From Streptomyces xanthophaeus (GTDB lineage: Bacteria > Actinomycetota > Actinomycetes > Streptomycetales > Streptomycetaceae): a stretch of 64,000 nt of DNA. The notes beneath the pieces are model-generated. The model was given only the letters and a program-made list of their open reading frames with translations. It did no database searches and was not told the DNA's origin. Numbering within the stretch: position 1 is the first letter of the stretch; each line of letters starts with the position of its first letter. The position numbers were made by a program, and so were the translations under genes. The stretch is taken from contig NZ_CP076543.1 in NCBI RefSeq assembly GCF_030440515.1, forward strand, positions 1,984,001 to 2,048,000, given 5' to 3'. This document shows positions 8,095-16,255 of this stretch, one piece after another.

Positions 8095-9651
8095 TCAGGT
8101 CCGGTCGTCGACCGCCGGCTTGTGGTTGCCCTGCAGGCGTGCGAGGTCCGAGGGGCGGACCTGGATGACGAACAGCGCGATCAGCGCTCCGACCAGGGTG
8201 AACAGGGACGCCACGACGAAGGCCGAACTGATGCCCGAGGTGAGGACCTGGTCGCCCCACGGTTTCGGGAGCTGCCCGGTGCGCTGGAAGAAGGCCTTCT
8301 GCACCGGGCCGGCGGTGCTGAGGAAGTCCGGGATCTGCTGCTTGGCCTCGTTGCGGCTCGCCGTGCCGTAGACGGTCACCAGGATCGACAGGCCCAGCGA
8401 GCCGCCCACCTGTTGCATCGTGTTCAGAAGCCCGGAGGCCGCTCCCGACTCCCGGTCGGTGACGTTGGACAGGGCCATCAGCGTCAGAGAGACGAACTGC
8501 AGGCCCATGCCGAGGGCGAAGAGGAGCATCGGGCCCAGGATGCTGCCGAGGTACGTCGAGTTGACGTCGGTCTGTGTCAGCCAGGCGAGTCCGGCCGCCG
8601 AGGACAGCGCACCGGTGACCATGAAGGGCTTGGGGCCGAACTTCGGCAGCAGTTTCGCGGTGATCGCGGCGGCCACGGCGATCACCGCGCTGACCGGCAG
8701 GAAGGCGAGGCCGGCCTGGATCGGGCTGAAGCCCAGCACGATCTGCACGAAGAGGGTCAGGAAGAAGAACATTCCGAAGATCGCGCAGGCGAGCATGAGC
8801 ATGATGCCGTAGGTCCCGGCGCGGTTGCGGTCGGCGAACATGTGCAGCGGGGTGATCGGCTGCGGCGAGCGCCGTTCGTTGAGGATGAAGAGGGTCAGCA
8901 GGACCACGGCGGCGCCGAAGGAGCCGAGGGTGACCGGGTCGCGCCAGCCCTCCTGGGACGCCCTGATGAAGCCGTAGACGAGCGAGACCATGCCCAGGGT
9001 GGACAGCAGCGCGCCCGCGAAGTCGAAGTGTCCCGGGTGGCGTTCGGATTCGTGCAGGACCTTGGTGGCCAGCACGGCGATCACGATGGCGATGGGGACG
9101 TTGACGAAGAGCACCCAGCGCCAGTCGAGCCATTCGACGAGGATGCCGCCCGCGAGGAGTCCGATCGCGCCGCCGGCGGCCGAGACGCCGGCGAACACGC
9201 CGAACGCCCGGTTTCGGGCCGGGCCTTCGCGGAAGGTGGTGGTGATCAGCGCGAGGGAGGTCGGCGAGGCGATGGCGCCGCCGACGCCCTGGAGGGCGCG
9301 TGCGGCCATCAGCTGGCCCTCGTTCTGGGCGAGTCCGCCGAGCAGCGAGGCAAGCCCGAAGAGCAGGACGCCGAAGATGAAGACGCGTTTGCGGCCGAGG
9401 ATGTCGCCGGTGCGGCCGCCGAGGAGCAGAAGTCCGCCGAAGGCGAGGGTGTAGGCGTTGACGACCCAGGAAAGGCTCTCGGTCGAGAAGTCGAGAGCGG
9501 TCTGGATGTGCGGCAGCGCGATGTTCACGATCGTGATGTCGAGAACCACCATGAGTTGGCAGGAGGCGATGACGAACAGGGCGAGTGCGCTGCCACTCCC
9601 CCGGACCTTGCCTTCGGTCCCGCTGTTGCTCGGCGATGCGTTCGGATCCAC
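8095..9651 (-). CDS. MFS transporter, DHA2 (EmrB/QacA) family
   Basis: The protein has 518 residues with about 14 hydrophobic segments, the DHA2 number. Family motifs are visible: LDITIVNIALPHIQ in TM1 (motif D1), GGRTGDILGRKR between TM2 and TM3 (motif A) and LQGVGGAIASPTSLALI in TM4. It should be a proton-driven drug or metabolite exporter in the cytoplasmic membrane. The start is a GTG at 9651 with a weak ribosome site. It is divergent from the DPP-IV-like peptidase, and the 84-bp gap holds one of the ATGTSACAT-type operators. That operator may belong only to the peptidase. Confidence 0.9.
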   Translation of the reverse strand: MDPNASPSNSGTEGKVRGSGSALALFVIASCQLMVVLDITIVNIALPHIQTALDFSTESLSWVVNAYTLAFGGLLLLGGRTGDILGRKRVFIFGVLLFGLASLLGGLAQNEGQLMAARALQGVGGAIASPTSLALITTTFREGPARNRAFGVFAGVSAAGGAIGLLAGGILVEWLDWRWVLFVNVPIAIVIAVLATKVLHESERHPGHFDFAGALLSTLGMVSLVYGFIRASQEGWRDPVTLGSFGAAVVLLTLFILNERRSPQPITPLHMFADRNRAGTYGIMLMLACAIFGMFFFLTLFVQIVLGFSPIQAGLAFLPVSAVIAVAAAITAKLLPKFGPKPFMVTGALSSAAGLAWLTQTDVNSTYLGSILGPMLLFALGMGLQFVSLTLMALSNVTDRESGAASGLLNTMQQVGGSLGLSILVTVYGTASRNEAKQQIPDFLSTAGPVQKAFFQRTGQLPKPWGDQVLTSGISSAFVVASLFTLVGALIALFVIQVRPSDLARLQGNHKPAVDDRT

Positions 9652-9698
9652 CTTTTCGACGCTAAGCCCGCACCTCTGGGGTCACCACTCGAACAGCC

Positions 9699-9725
9699 TA
9701 GTAATGGTGACATTTCACATGTCAC
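9699..9725. promoter_or_regulatory. candidate GntR operator a (double site), upstream of the DPP-IV-like peptidase
   Basis: TAGTAATG (9699-9706) is followed by the inverted repeat GTGACAT (9707-9713) and ATGTCAC (9719-9725). It thus holds two half-overlapping copies of the ATGTSACAT motif seen at five other promoters between 18 and 31 kb. TAGTAAT could be the -10 box for the plus-strand peptidase gene. The site ends 9 bp before the ATG at 9735, and no clear ribosome-binding sequence fits between. Confidence 0.6.
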
Positions 9726-9734
9726 ACTACGATC

Positions 9735-11792
9735 ATGGATGACTTCCTCAGGCTCTCCGCGAGCACGGCCCGCTTCACCTACGGCGCCCCGCGCGCCTTC
9801 TCCTTCGGGGACGGCGGCCGACTGCTCTGGTTCCTCCGGTCGACGGGCCCCACCGACGCCTTCGACTCGCTCTGGGTGCTCGACACCACCACCGGCGCCG
9901 AGACCCGGCTCGCCGATCCCCGTGAACTGTGCCCCGAGCCCGGCCCGCTCCTCGTGGCCGAGCGCCGACTGCGCGAACGGACCCGGCTCGTCGCCGCCGG
10001 CATCGGCTCGTACGCCCTCTCCGGCGACGGCCTGCACGCCGTCTTCGCGCTGTACGGGCGGCTCTTCGAGGTCACCGCGGGCGGAGCCGGAACACCCAAG
10101 GAGATCCCGGCCGCCGGACCCGCGCTGGACCCGCGGCCGAACGCCGACGGCTCGCGCACCGCGTACGTCGCCGACGACGTCCTGTACGTCGCCCCGGGCG
10201 GCCGGATCAGCCCGGACGACGGCGCCCGCTGGGGCCTCGCCGAATTCGCCGCCGCCGAGGAGCTGGGCCGCCACCGGGGCCACTGGTGGTCCCCGGACGG
10301 GGTCACCCTGCTGGCCGCCCGCGTCGACGAATCCGCCCTCCAGCGCCGCTGGTTCGCCGACCCGGCGCACCCGGAGCTGCCGGCCGAGGACTTCGCCTAC
10401 CCCGAGGCCGGCGGGCCCAACGCCGACGTCCAGCTGTGGGTGCTCGGCGACGGCGGGACCCGGATACGGCTCGACTGGGACGCCGACGCCTACCCGTACG
10501 TCTCCGACGCGGGCTGGGAGTCCGCCACCGAAATCCTGCTGACCGTCCAGGACCGGCTCCAGCAGAACGTACTGCTGCTCTCCGCCGACCCGGCCACCGG
10601 CCGCACCCGGGAGCTGTCCCGCACCACGCACCCGCAGTGGGTGGACCCCCTGGTCCCCGGCACCCCGGCCCGCCTCGCCGACGGGCGGATGCTGACCTCC
10701 GCCGACACCCCCGGCGGCGCCGCCCGCGCCCTCGCGGTGGACGGCGAACTGCTCACCGGGGAGGGGATCCAGATCCGCGCGGTGGCCGGCGTCCACGAGG
10801 GTCTGCTGCTGATCGAGGCGGGCCTGCGCGACCCGTCCGAGCAGCAGGTGCTGCTGCTGGACCCGGCCACCGGGGAGCTGACCCCGGTCGCCGACGGGCC
10901 CGGCGTGCACACCGTGGCCGCGTCCGCCGGGACCCTGCTGCTGACCTGCGCCGACGCCGACGGGGTACGGCGCACCGTACGCACTCCCGACGGGCGGGAG
11001 TTCACCCCCGCCGACCTGTCCGAGCCGCTGCCCTACCGGGTGGACGCGGTCCTGGAGCGGGTCACCGAGCGCGGCATCCCCACCGCCCTCGTACTGCCCC
11101 GCGACCACGTTCCCGGCCGGCGGCTGCCCGTCCTGGTCGACGGCTACGGCGGCCCCGGCATGCAGGACGTCACCGCCGACCAGCGCCGCCGCCAGCACCG
11201 CCAGTGGTGGGCCGACCAGGGCTTCGCGGTGGTCACCATCGACAACCGCGGCACCCCGTACGTCTCCCCCGCCTACACGCACGCCATGTACCGCGGCTTC
11301 TCCGAGGTCACCCTCGACGACCAGGTCGCGGCGCTCCAGGCGCTCGCCGCCCGCCACGGCGACCTCGACCTCGGCCGGGTCGGGGTGCGCGGCTGGTCGT
11401 ACGGCGGCTACCTCGCGGCCATGGCGGTGCTGCGCCGCCCGGACGTCTTCCACGCGGCGGCCGCCGGGGCCGCGCCGACCGACTTCCGGCACTACGACAC
11501 GGCGTACACCGAGCGGTACCTGGGCCTCCCGCAGGAGCAGCCCGAGGTGTACGAGCGGGACTCGCTCATCCCGGACGCCCCGGAACTGTCCCGCCCCCTG
11601 CTGCTGATCACGGGCCTGGCCGACGACAACGTCCACCCGTCCCACACCCTGCGCCTCTCCCAGGCGCTGACGGACGCGGGCCGCCCGCACCAGCTGCTGG
11701 CCCTCCCCGGCGTCACCCACATGACCCCGGGCGGCACCCGGGAGAAGCTGATGGCGCTGGAGCTGGAGTTCTTCCGCCGCGAACTGGCCTGA
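9735..11792 (+). CDS. prolyl oligopeptidase family (S9) serine peptidase, DPP-IV-like
   Basis: The 685-residue protein has an N-terminal beta-propeller region (about 1-430) and a C-terminal alpha/beta hydrolase domain. The catalytic serine is Ser555 in RGWSYGGYLAA, the aspartate is at 630/631 in LADDNVHPS, and the histidine is His662 in PGVTHMTPGG, the DPP-IV order and spacing. No signal peptide is present, so it acts in the cytosol. DPP-IV-type enzymes remove Xaa-Pro dipeptides from peptide N-termini, which suits imported collagen fragments. It shares the putative operator motif with the collagenase, the peptide transporter and the hydroxyproline operon, supporting that role. An acylaminoacyl peptidase is the main alternative. 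Confidence 0.88.
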   Translation: MDDFLRLSASTARFTYGAPRAFSFGDGGRLLWFLRSTGPTDAFDSLWVLDTTTGAETRLADPRELCPEPGPLLVAERRLRERTRLVAAGIGSYALSGDGLHAVFALYGRLFEVTAGGAGTPKEIPAAGPALDPRPNADGSRTAYVADDVLYVAPGGRISPDDGARWGLAEFAAAEELGRHRGHWWSPDGVTLLAARVDESALQRRWFADPAHPELPAEDFAYPEAGGPNADVQLWVLGDGGTRIRLDWDADAYPYVSDAGWESATEILLTVQDRLQQNVLLLSADPATGRTRELSRTTHPQWVDPLVPGTPARLADGRMLTSADTPGGAARALAVDGELLTGEGIQIRAVAGVHEGLLLIEAGLRDPSEQQVLLLDPATGELTPVADGPGVHTVAASAGTLLLTCADADGVRRTVRTPDGREFTPADLSEPLPYRVDAVLERVTERGIPTALVLPRDHVPGRRLPVLVDGYGGPGMQDVTADQRRRQHRQWWADQGFAVVTIDNRGTPYVSPAYTHAMYRGFSEVTLDDQVAALQALAARHGDLDLGRVGVRGWSYGGYLAAMAVLRRPDVFHAAAAGAAPTDFRHYDTAYTERYLGLPQEQPEVYERDSLIPDAPELSRPLLLITGLADDNVHPSHTLRLSQALTDAGRPHQLLALPGVTHMTPGGTREKLMALELEFFRRELA

Positions 11793-11805
11793 GCACCGTC
11801 CCCTG

Positions 11806-11835
11806 CGCCCCGCCGGCCTCGACACCGGCGGGGCG
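11806..11835. terminator. hairpin terminator between convergent genes
   Basis: There is a perfect 11-bp stem (CGCCCCGCCGG pairing with CCGGCGGGGCG) with an 8-nt loop. It lies 13 bp after the peptidase stop and 28 bp from the stop of the converging membrane gene. No T-run is present, as is usual in Streptomyces. Confidence 0.7.
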
Positions 11836-11863
11836 TGCCCGGCCGGGGGGCAGGGCCGCAGGG

Positions 11864-12193
11864 TCAGGACCGCGGGGCGAAGACCATCCGGATCAGGGCG
11901 GTGAGGACCACGGCTGCCGCCGGTGCGTACCACCAGCGCCGCAGCCGGCCCGTGTTCACGCAGACCGCCGTGACCGCGACGGCCAGGAGCTCCACCACCA
12001 GGCCGAGCCCGGCCATCAGACGCGCCGTATCCGTCACCGTACGGTCCCAGGGCCCTTCGGACTCCGTGAGCAGCGCACCGAGGACGAAGAAGCCCGCCGC
12101 GGTGTGCAGCGCCAGCAGGAGGGCCGCCGCTGCGGCCGTCACCGCGCGCAGCGGGTTCCGGCAGGCACTCCCGGATTCCGGATCAGCGTTCAT
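11864..12193 (-). CDS. small membrane protein, hypothetical
   Basis: Starting at the ATG at 12193 gives 109 residues (MNADPESGSACRNPLRAV...). Three hydrophobic segments are apparent: TAAAAALLLALHTAAGFFVLGALL, MAGLGLVVELLAVAVTAVCV and WWYAPAAAVVLTALIRMVF. An upstream in-frame start would add 28 unlikely residues overlapping the transporter terminator, so I prefer the internal ATG. The N-terminus is cytoplasmic by the positive-inside rule. I do not recognise a family. It sits between two terminators and is probably a single transcription unit. Confidence 0.6.
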   Translation of the reverse strand: MNADPESGSACRNPLRAVTAAAAALLLALHTAAGFFVLGALLTESEGPWDRTVTDTARLMAGLGLVVELLAVAVTAVCVNTGRLRRWWYAPAAAVVLTALIRMVFAPRS

Positions 12194-12227
12194 GACCGCG
12201 ACCCTAACCGGCGAGATCCGCACCGTA

Positions 12228-12269
12228 CGGCGGTGCCCCGAAGACGCCTTCGGCTCCGGGGCACCGCCG
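12228..12269 (-). terminator. terminator of the oligopeptide transporter operon
   Basis: A perfect 13-bp stem (12228-12240 with 12257-12269, CGGCGGTGCCCCG) has a 16-nt loop. It lies 18 bp downstream of the last transporter gene. This is one of the strongest hairpins in the window. Confidence 0.78.
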
Positions 12270-12286
12270 CTTCCCATGGGTCCCCG

Positions 12287-13267
12287 TCAGTCACCAGGGA
12301 AGTGGCAGGCCACCTCGCGGGCGGCGGCGGGCCGCAGCGGCGGGCGGTCGGTGCGGCAGATCTGCTGCGCCTTGGGGCAGCGCGGGTGGAAGGTGCAGCC
12401 CGGGGGTGGAGCGGCCGGGCTCGGCGGGTCGCCGAGCAGCACGATCCGCTCCCGCCGCCGTTCCGCCGCCGGGTCGGGCAGCGGCACGGCGGACAGCAGC
12501 GCCCGGGTGTACGGGTGCTGCGGGTCCTCGTAGAGGGACTTCTTGTCCCCGATCTCGACGATCCTGCCGAGGTACATGACGGCGACCCGGTCGCTGACCC
12601 GTTTGACCACCGACAGGTCGTGCGCGATGAACACGTAGGCGAGGCCGAGCTCCGCGCGCAGCCGTTCCATCAGATTGACGATCTGGGCCTGGACGGAGAC
12701 GTCCAGCGCGGAGACCGGCTCGTCGGCGACGATCAGCCGGGGGCTGGTGGACAGCGAGCGGGCGATGCCGATGCGCTGGGCCTGGCCGCCGGAGAACTCG
12801 TGCGGATAGCGGTCGATGTGCTCGGGGATCAGGCCGACGAGCTCCATCAGCTCGGCGGCGCGGCGGCGGGCGTCCCCGGCGCTCCAGCCCTGCACCAGCA
12901 GCGGGTCCGCGATGATCCGGGCCACGGTCTGGCGGGGGTTGAGGGAGGAGTGCGGGTCCTGGAAGACCATCTGGATGTGCTTGCGCAGCGGGCGCATGGC
13001 GGACGGGGAGAGGCGGCTGATGTCCTTGCCCTCGAAGGCGACCCGGCCCGAGGTGGGCTCCAGCAGCCGCACCAGCATCCGGCCGGTGGTGGACTTCCCG
13101 CAGCCCGACTCCCCGACCAGGCCCAGGGTCTGGCCGGCCGCCAGGTCGAAGGAGACCCCGTCGACGGCGCGCACGGGCGCCCCCCGGCGCCCGGTCACGG
13201 ATCGCCGGCCGGGGAAGGTCATGGTGAGGTCCTGTACGGACAGCAGCGGTGTGGCGGTGTCGGTCAT
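12287..13267 (-). CDS. oligopeptide ABC transporter ATP-binding protein, OppF-like
   Basis: The 326-residue ATPase carries Walker A GESGCGKST, Q-loop QMVFQDPHSSLNPR, signature FSGGQAQRIGIAR, Walker B RLIVADEPVSALD and the H-loop IAHD. The C-terminus has the cysteine-containing oligopeptide/dipeptide extension GCTFHPRCPKAQQIC typical of OppD/OppF and DppD/DppF. The RSLNP-type Q-loop and the last position in the operon mark it as the F subunit. Its ATG overlaps the OppD stop by 4 bp (ATGA), so the two ATPases are translationally coupled and probably form the heterodimer. The substrate is inferred to be collagen-derived peptides because of the shared operator. Confidence 0.92.
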   Translation of the reverse strand: MTDTATPLLSVQDLTMTFPGRRSVTGRRGAPVRAVDGVSFDLAAGQTLGLVGESGCGKSTTGRMLVRLLEPTSGRVAFEGKDISRLSPSAMRPLRKHIQMVFQDPHSSLNPRQTVARIIADPLLVQGWSAGDARRRAAELMELVGLIPEHIDRYPHEFSGGQAQRIGIARSLSTSPRLIVADEPVSALDVSVQAQIVNLMERLRAELGLAYVFIAHDLSVVKRVSDRVAVMYLGRIVEIGDKKSLYEDPQHPYTRALLSAVPLPDPAAERRRERIVLLGDPPSPAAPPPGCTFHPRCPKAQQICRTDRPPLRPAAAREVACHFPGD

Positions 13268-14289
13268 CGGGCCGCCTCCTGGGCGGTGCGTTCCCCGGCG
13301 AAGTGACAGGCCACGGTCCGCGCGGGGCCGTCCCCGAACGCCGCCGGTTCCGGGCGTACGCCGGTGCAGCGCGCCCTGCGGTCGTCCGGGCCGGCGGCGG
13401 CCACGGGGCAGCGCGGGGCGAAGGCGCAGCCGGGGGCGGGTGCGAGCAGGGAGGGCGGGGAGCCGGGGATGAAGGGCAGGGGGACGTCGGCGGCGGTGTC
13501 GAGGCGGGGCAGCGAGTCGAGCAGGCCCCGGGTGTAGGGGTGGGCGGGATCGGCGAACAGCTCGTCCGCCGGGGCCTGTTCGGCGGCCCGGCCGCCGTAC
13601 ATGACGAGCACCTCGTGGGCGACGCGGGCGACGACGCCGAGATCGTGGGTGATCATGACGACGCCGAGTCCGCGTTCCTGCTGCAGGCGGGCGATCAGTT
13701 CCAGGATCTGCGCCTGCACGGTGACGTCCAGGGCGGTGGTCGGCTCGTCGGCGATCAGCAGGTCGGGCTCGCAGGCCAGGGCCATGGCGATCATGGCGCG
13801 CTGGCGCATGCCTCCGGAGAACTGGTGCGGGTACTCTCCGGCCCGGCGGGCCGGTTCCGGGATCCCGACCTCGCCGAGCATGTCGACGGCGCGTCTGCGG
13901 GCGGCGGCGCGGCCGGCCTTGAAGTGCACGCGGAAGTGCTCGGCGATCTGCTCGCCGACCGTGTAGTAGGGGTGCAGGCTGGAGAGCGGGTCCTGGAAGA
14001 TCATGGCCATCCGGCGGCCCCGGACCTTGGACAGTTCCCTTTCCGGCAGCCCGGTCAGCTCCCGTCCGGCCAGCGCCACGGATCCGCCGACCTCGACCGG
14101 GCCCCGGTGCAGGCCCATGACGGCGAGCGACGTGACGGACTTGCCGGAGCCGGACTCGCCGACGATGCCGAGGGTGCGTCCGGCCTCGACGGTGAAGCCG
14201 ACCGAGTCGACGGCCCGTACGGTCCCGCGCCCGGTGGTGAAGGTGACGTGCAGGTCGCGTACTTCGAGAAGCGGAGCGGCCGCGGCCAT
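13264..14289 (-). CDS. oligopeptide ABC transporter ATP-binding protein, OppD-like
   Basis: The 341-residue ATPase has Walker [11 protein letters not shown]-loop [12 protein letters not shown], signature [15 protein letters not shown], Walker [14 protein letters not shown] and H-loop ITHD. The C-terminal oligopeptide domain contains [12 protein letters not shown]. The GMRQR signature is characteristic of the D subunit. The gene begins directly after the OppB stop with no intervening base. Together with OppF it powers uptake through OppB and OppC in the cytoplasmic membrane. Confidence 0.92.
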   Translation of the reverse strand: MAAAAPLLEVRDLHVTFTTGRGTVRAVDSVGFTVEAGRTLGIVGESGSGKSVTSLAVMGLHRGPVEVGGSVALAGRELTGLPERELSKVRGRRMAMIFQDPLSSLHPYYTVGEQIAEHFRVHFKAGRAAARRRAVDMLGEVGIPEPARRAGEYPHQFSGGMRQRAMIAMALACEPDLLIADEPTTALDVTVQAQILELIARLQQERGLGVVMITHDLGVVARVAHEVLVMYGGRAAEQAPADELFADPAHPYTRGLLDSLPRLDTAADVPLPFIPGSPPSLLAPAPGCAFAPRCPVAAAGPDDRRARCTGVRPEPAAFGDGPARTVACHFAGERTAQEAAR

Positions 14290-15276
14290 TCAGTACCTCA
14301 CCCTCGGGTCGATGACGGCGTACAGGAGGTCGACGACGAGGTTGGCGACGACGATGAAGAAGGCGGCGAGGAGGGTGACGCCGAGGACCACGGGCTGGTC
14401 GGAGTTGACGAGGGCACCGTAGAACAGCCGCCCGATGCCGGGGAGTCCGAAGATGGACTCGGTGATGACGGCTCCGGCGAGCAGTCCGCCGAGGTCCATG
14501 CCGAAGATGGTGAGGATCGGGGTCATGCCGGAGCGCAGCCCGTGTTTGACGACGACGGTGCGCTCGGGCATGCCCTTGGCGCGGGCGGTGCGGATGTACG
14601 GCTCGGCCATCGCCTCGATCATCGAGCCGCGGCTCTGGCGCGCGTACATGGCGGCGTAGAGCAGGGCGAGCGCGATCCAGGGCAGGGCCAGGTTCGAGGC
14701 CCAGGCGAGCGGGTCGTCGGTGAAGGCCTGGTAGGTGGGGTAGGGCAGGAGGCCGGCGACGCGGATGATGCCGTAGATGAGCATCACGGAGGTGAAGTAC
14801 ACGGGCAGGGAGGCGGCGGCGACGGCGCCGACCATCAGGGCCTTGTCGGTGGCGGTGTCCTTGCGCAGGGCGGCGGTGACCCCGGCGCCGAGGCCGAGGA
14901 GCAGCCACAGCGCGGCGGCGCCGACGGCGAGGGAGGCGGAGACCGGGAGCCGGTCCATCAGCAGGTCCCACACGGGCAGCGAGTTCTCGTAGCTGTAGCC
15001 GAGGCAGGGGAAGTCGCACGCGACGGCGTACTGGCCGGTGCCCAGGGTGCGGCCGGTGAAGATGCCGGTGAGGAAGTCGGTGAACTGCCGCCACAGGGGC
15101 TGGTCGAGGCCCAGGTACGTGCGTACGTCGGCCAGGCGTTCGGCGCTGCAGGTCTTGCCGCAGGCGGCCGCGGCCGGGTCGGCGGGCAGGACGTAGAAGA
15201 TGAGGAAGGTGACGGCGGCGATGGCGAGGAGCACGCCGGCGAGGGCGAGCAGCCGGCGGCCGAGGTAGAGGATCAA
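14290..15276 (-). CDS. oligopeptide ABC transporter permease, OppB-like
   Basis: The 328-residue permease begins LILYLGRRLLALAGVLLAIAA at a TTG (15276) that overlaps the OppC stop (TTGA). A longer upstream start would run through OppC in the wrong frame, so I reject it. It has about six membrane segments. The EAA-type loop is YIRTARAKGMPERTVVVKHGLRSGMTPILT, which contacts the ATPase. A periplasm-facing loop between TM1 and TM2 has cysteines (ACGKTCSAE, ACDFPCLGY), an unusual pair of CxxxC motifs that may form disulfides outside the membrane. The C-terminus DLLYAVIDPRVRY is the classical OppB/DppB ending. Confidence 0.9.
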   Translation of the reverse strand: MILYLGRRLLALAGVLLAIAAVTFLIFYVLPADPAAAACGKTCSAERLADVRTYLGLDQPLWRQFTDFLTGIFTGRTLGTGQYAVACDFPCLGYSYENSLPVWDLLMDRLPVSASLAVGAAALWLLLGLGAGVTAALRKDTATDKALMVGAVAAASLPVYFTSVMLIYGIIRVAGLLPYPTYQAFTDDPLAWASNLALPWIALALLYAAMYARQSRGSMIEAMAEPYIRTARAKGMPERTVVVKHGLRSGMTPILTIFGMDLGGLLAGAVITESIFGLPGIGRLFYGALVNSDQPVVLGVTLLAAFFIVVANLVVDLLYAVIDPRVRY

Positions 15277-16232
15277 CTGCGGCCGCCCCTCGGGTCGAGG
15301 ATGTCGCGCAGGGCGTCGCCGAGCAGGGTGAAGGCGAGCACGGCGAGGAAGAGGAAGACGCTGGGGATGACGAAGTACATGGGGTCGGTCTCGTAGTAGG
15401 CCACGGACTCGGCGATCATCTGGCCCCAGGAGGGGGTGGGCGGGCGGACGCCGACGCCGAGGTAGCTGAGGGCGGCTTCGGTGCTGATCATTCCGGGGAT
15501 CAGCAGGGTGGTGTAGGCGATGACCGGGCCCGAGACGCCCGGGAGGATGTCGCGGGTCAGGATCCGCCAGGGGCCGGAGCCGCCGACGCGGGCGGCGTCG
15601 ACGTACTCGCGGTGTTTGAGGGAGAGGGTCTGGCCGCGGACGACGCGGGCGACGCCGGGCCAGCCGAAGACCCCGATGACCGTGGTCATCAGGACGATCC
15701 GGTTGACGTCCTTGGCCACGGACAGCATCGCGATCATGAAGATCAGCGAGGGGAAGGACATGGTCAGGTCCATGAGCCGGGACAGGACCGTGTCGGTGCG
15801 GCCGCCGAAGTAGCCGGCGGCGATCCCGGCGGCGGTGCCGGCGACCACCACGATGGCAGTGGCGGCGAAGGCGATCAGGAGGGAGACCTGGGCGCCGTTG
15901 ATCACGCGGGCGAACAGGTCGCGGCCGGTGACGGGCTCGACTCCGAGCCAGTGCTCGGGGCTGATCCCGCCGAGGCTGCCGAGGGGCTGTCCCCCGAGGT
16001 AGGGGTCGATGGCGGTCTTGTCGAACTCGTTCGGGGACCAGCCGCCGAGGGCGCCCAGCCAGGGGGCGGTCACGGCCATGAGGACGAAGAGGAGGACGAC
16101 GCAGAGGCTGATGCGGACGGCGGGGCGGCGGCACAGTTCCTGCCGGGCGAGCTGCCAGGGGCTGCTGCCGGGCGCCGCCGCGGGCAGCACCGTGGCGGCG
16201 TCGGGGGCCGGGACCGGTGCGGTGGTGGTCAT
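15273..16232 (-). CDS. oligopeptide ABC transporter permease, OppC-like
   Basis: The protein has 319 residues starting at the ATG at 16232, with AGGATCC as a ribosome site. An Ala/Pro-rich cytoplasmic N-terminus precedes TM1 (ISLCVVLLFVLMAVTAPWL), then the OppC-type domain with an HWLGVEPVTGRDLFARVINGAQVSL segment. The EAA loop is YVDAARVGGSGPWRILTRDILPG, and the end DALRDILDPRGGRS is typical of OppC/DppC. It lies 23 bp after the binding-protein gene and overlaps OppB, matching standard operon order. Confidence 0.91.
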   Translation of the reverse strand: MTTTAPVPAPDAATVLPAAAPGSSPWQLARQELCRRPAVRISLCVVLLFVLMAVTAPWLGALGGWSPNEFDKTAIDPYLGGQPLGSLGGISPEHWLGVEPVTGRDLFARVINGAQVSLLIAFAATAIVVVAGTAAGIAAGYFGGRTDTVLSRLMDLTMSFPSLIFMIAMLSVAKDVNRIVLMTTVIGVFGWPGVARVVRGQTLSLKHREYVDAARVGGSGPWRILTRDILPGVSGPVIAYTTLLIPGMISTEAALSYLGVGVRPPTPSWGQMIAESVAYYETDPMYFVIPSVFLFLAVLAFTLLGDALRDILDPRGGRS

Positions 16233-16255
16233 GGCTGCGGGGATCCTTCGGGCCC

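Noticed and set aside
12287..15094. A 935-codon frame suggesting a large fused ATPase
   Set aside because: Only the last 326 residues match OppF. The upstream part is Arg/Pro-rich out-of-frame sequence through OppD and OppB, whose proper frames are intact.
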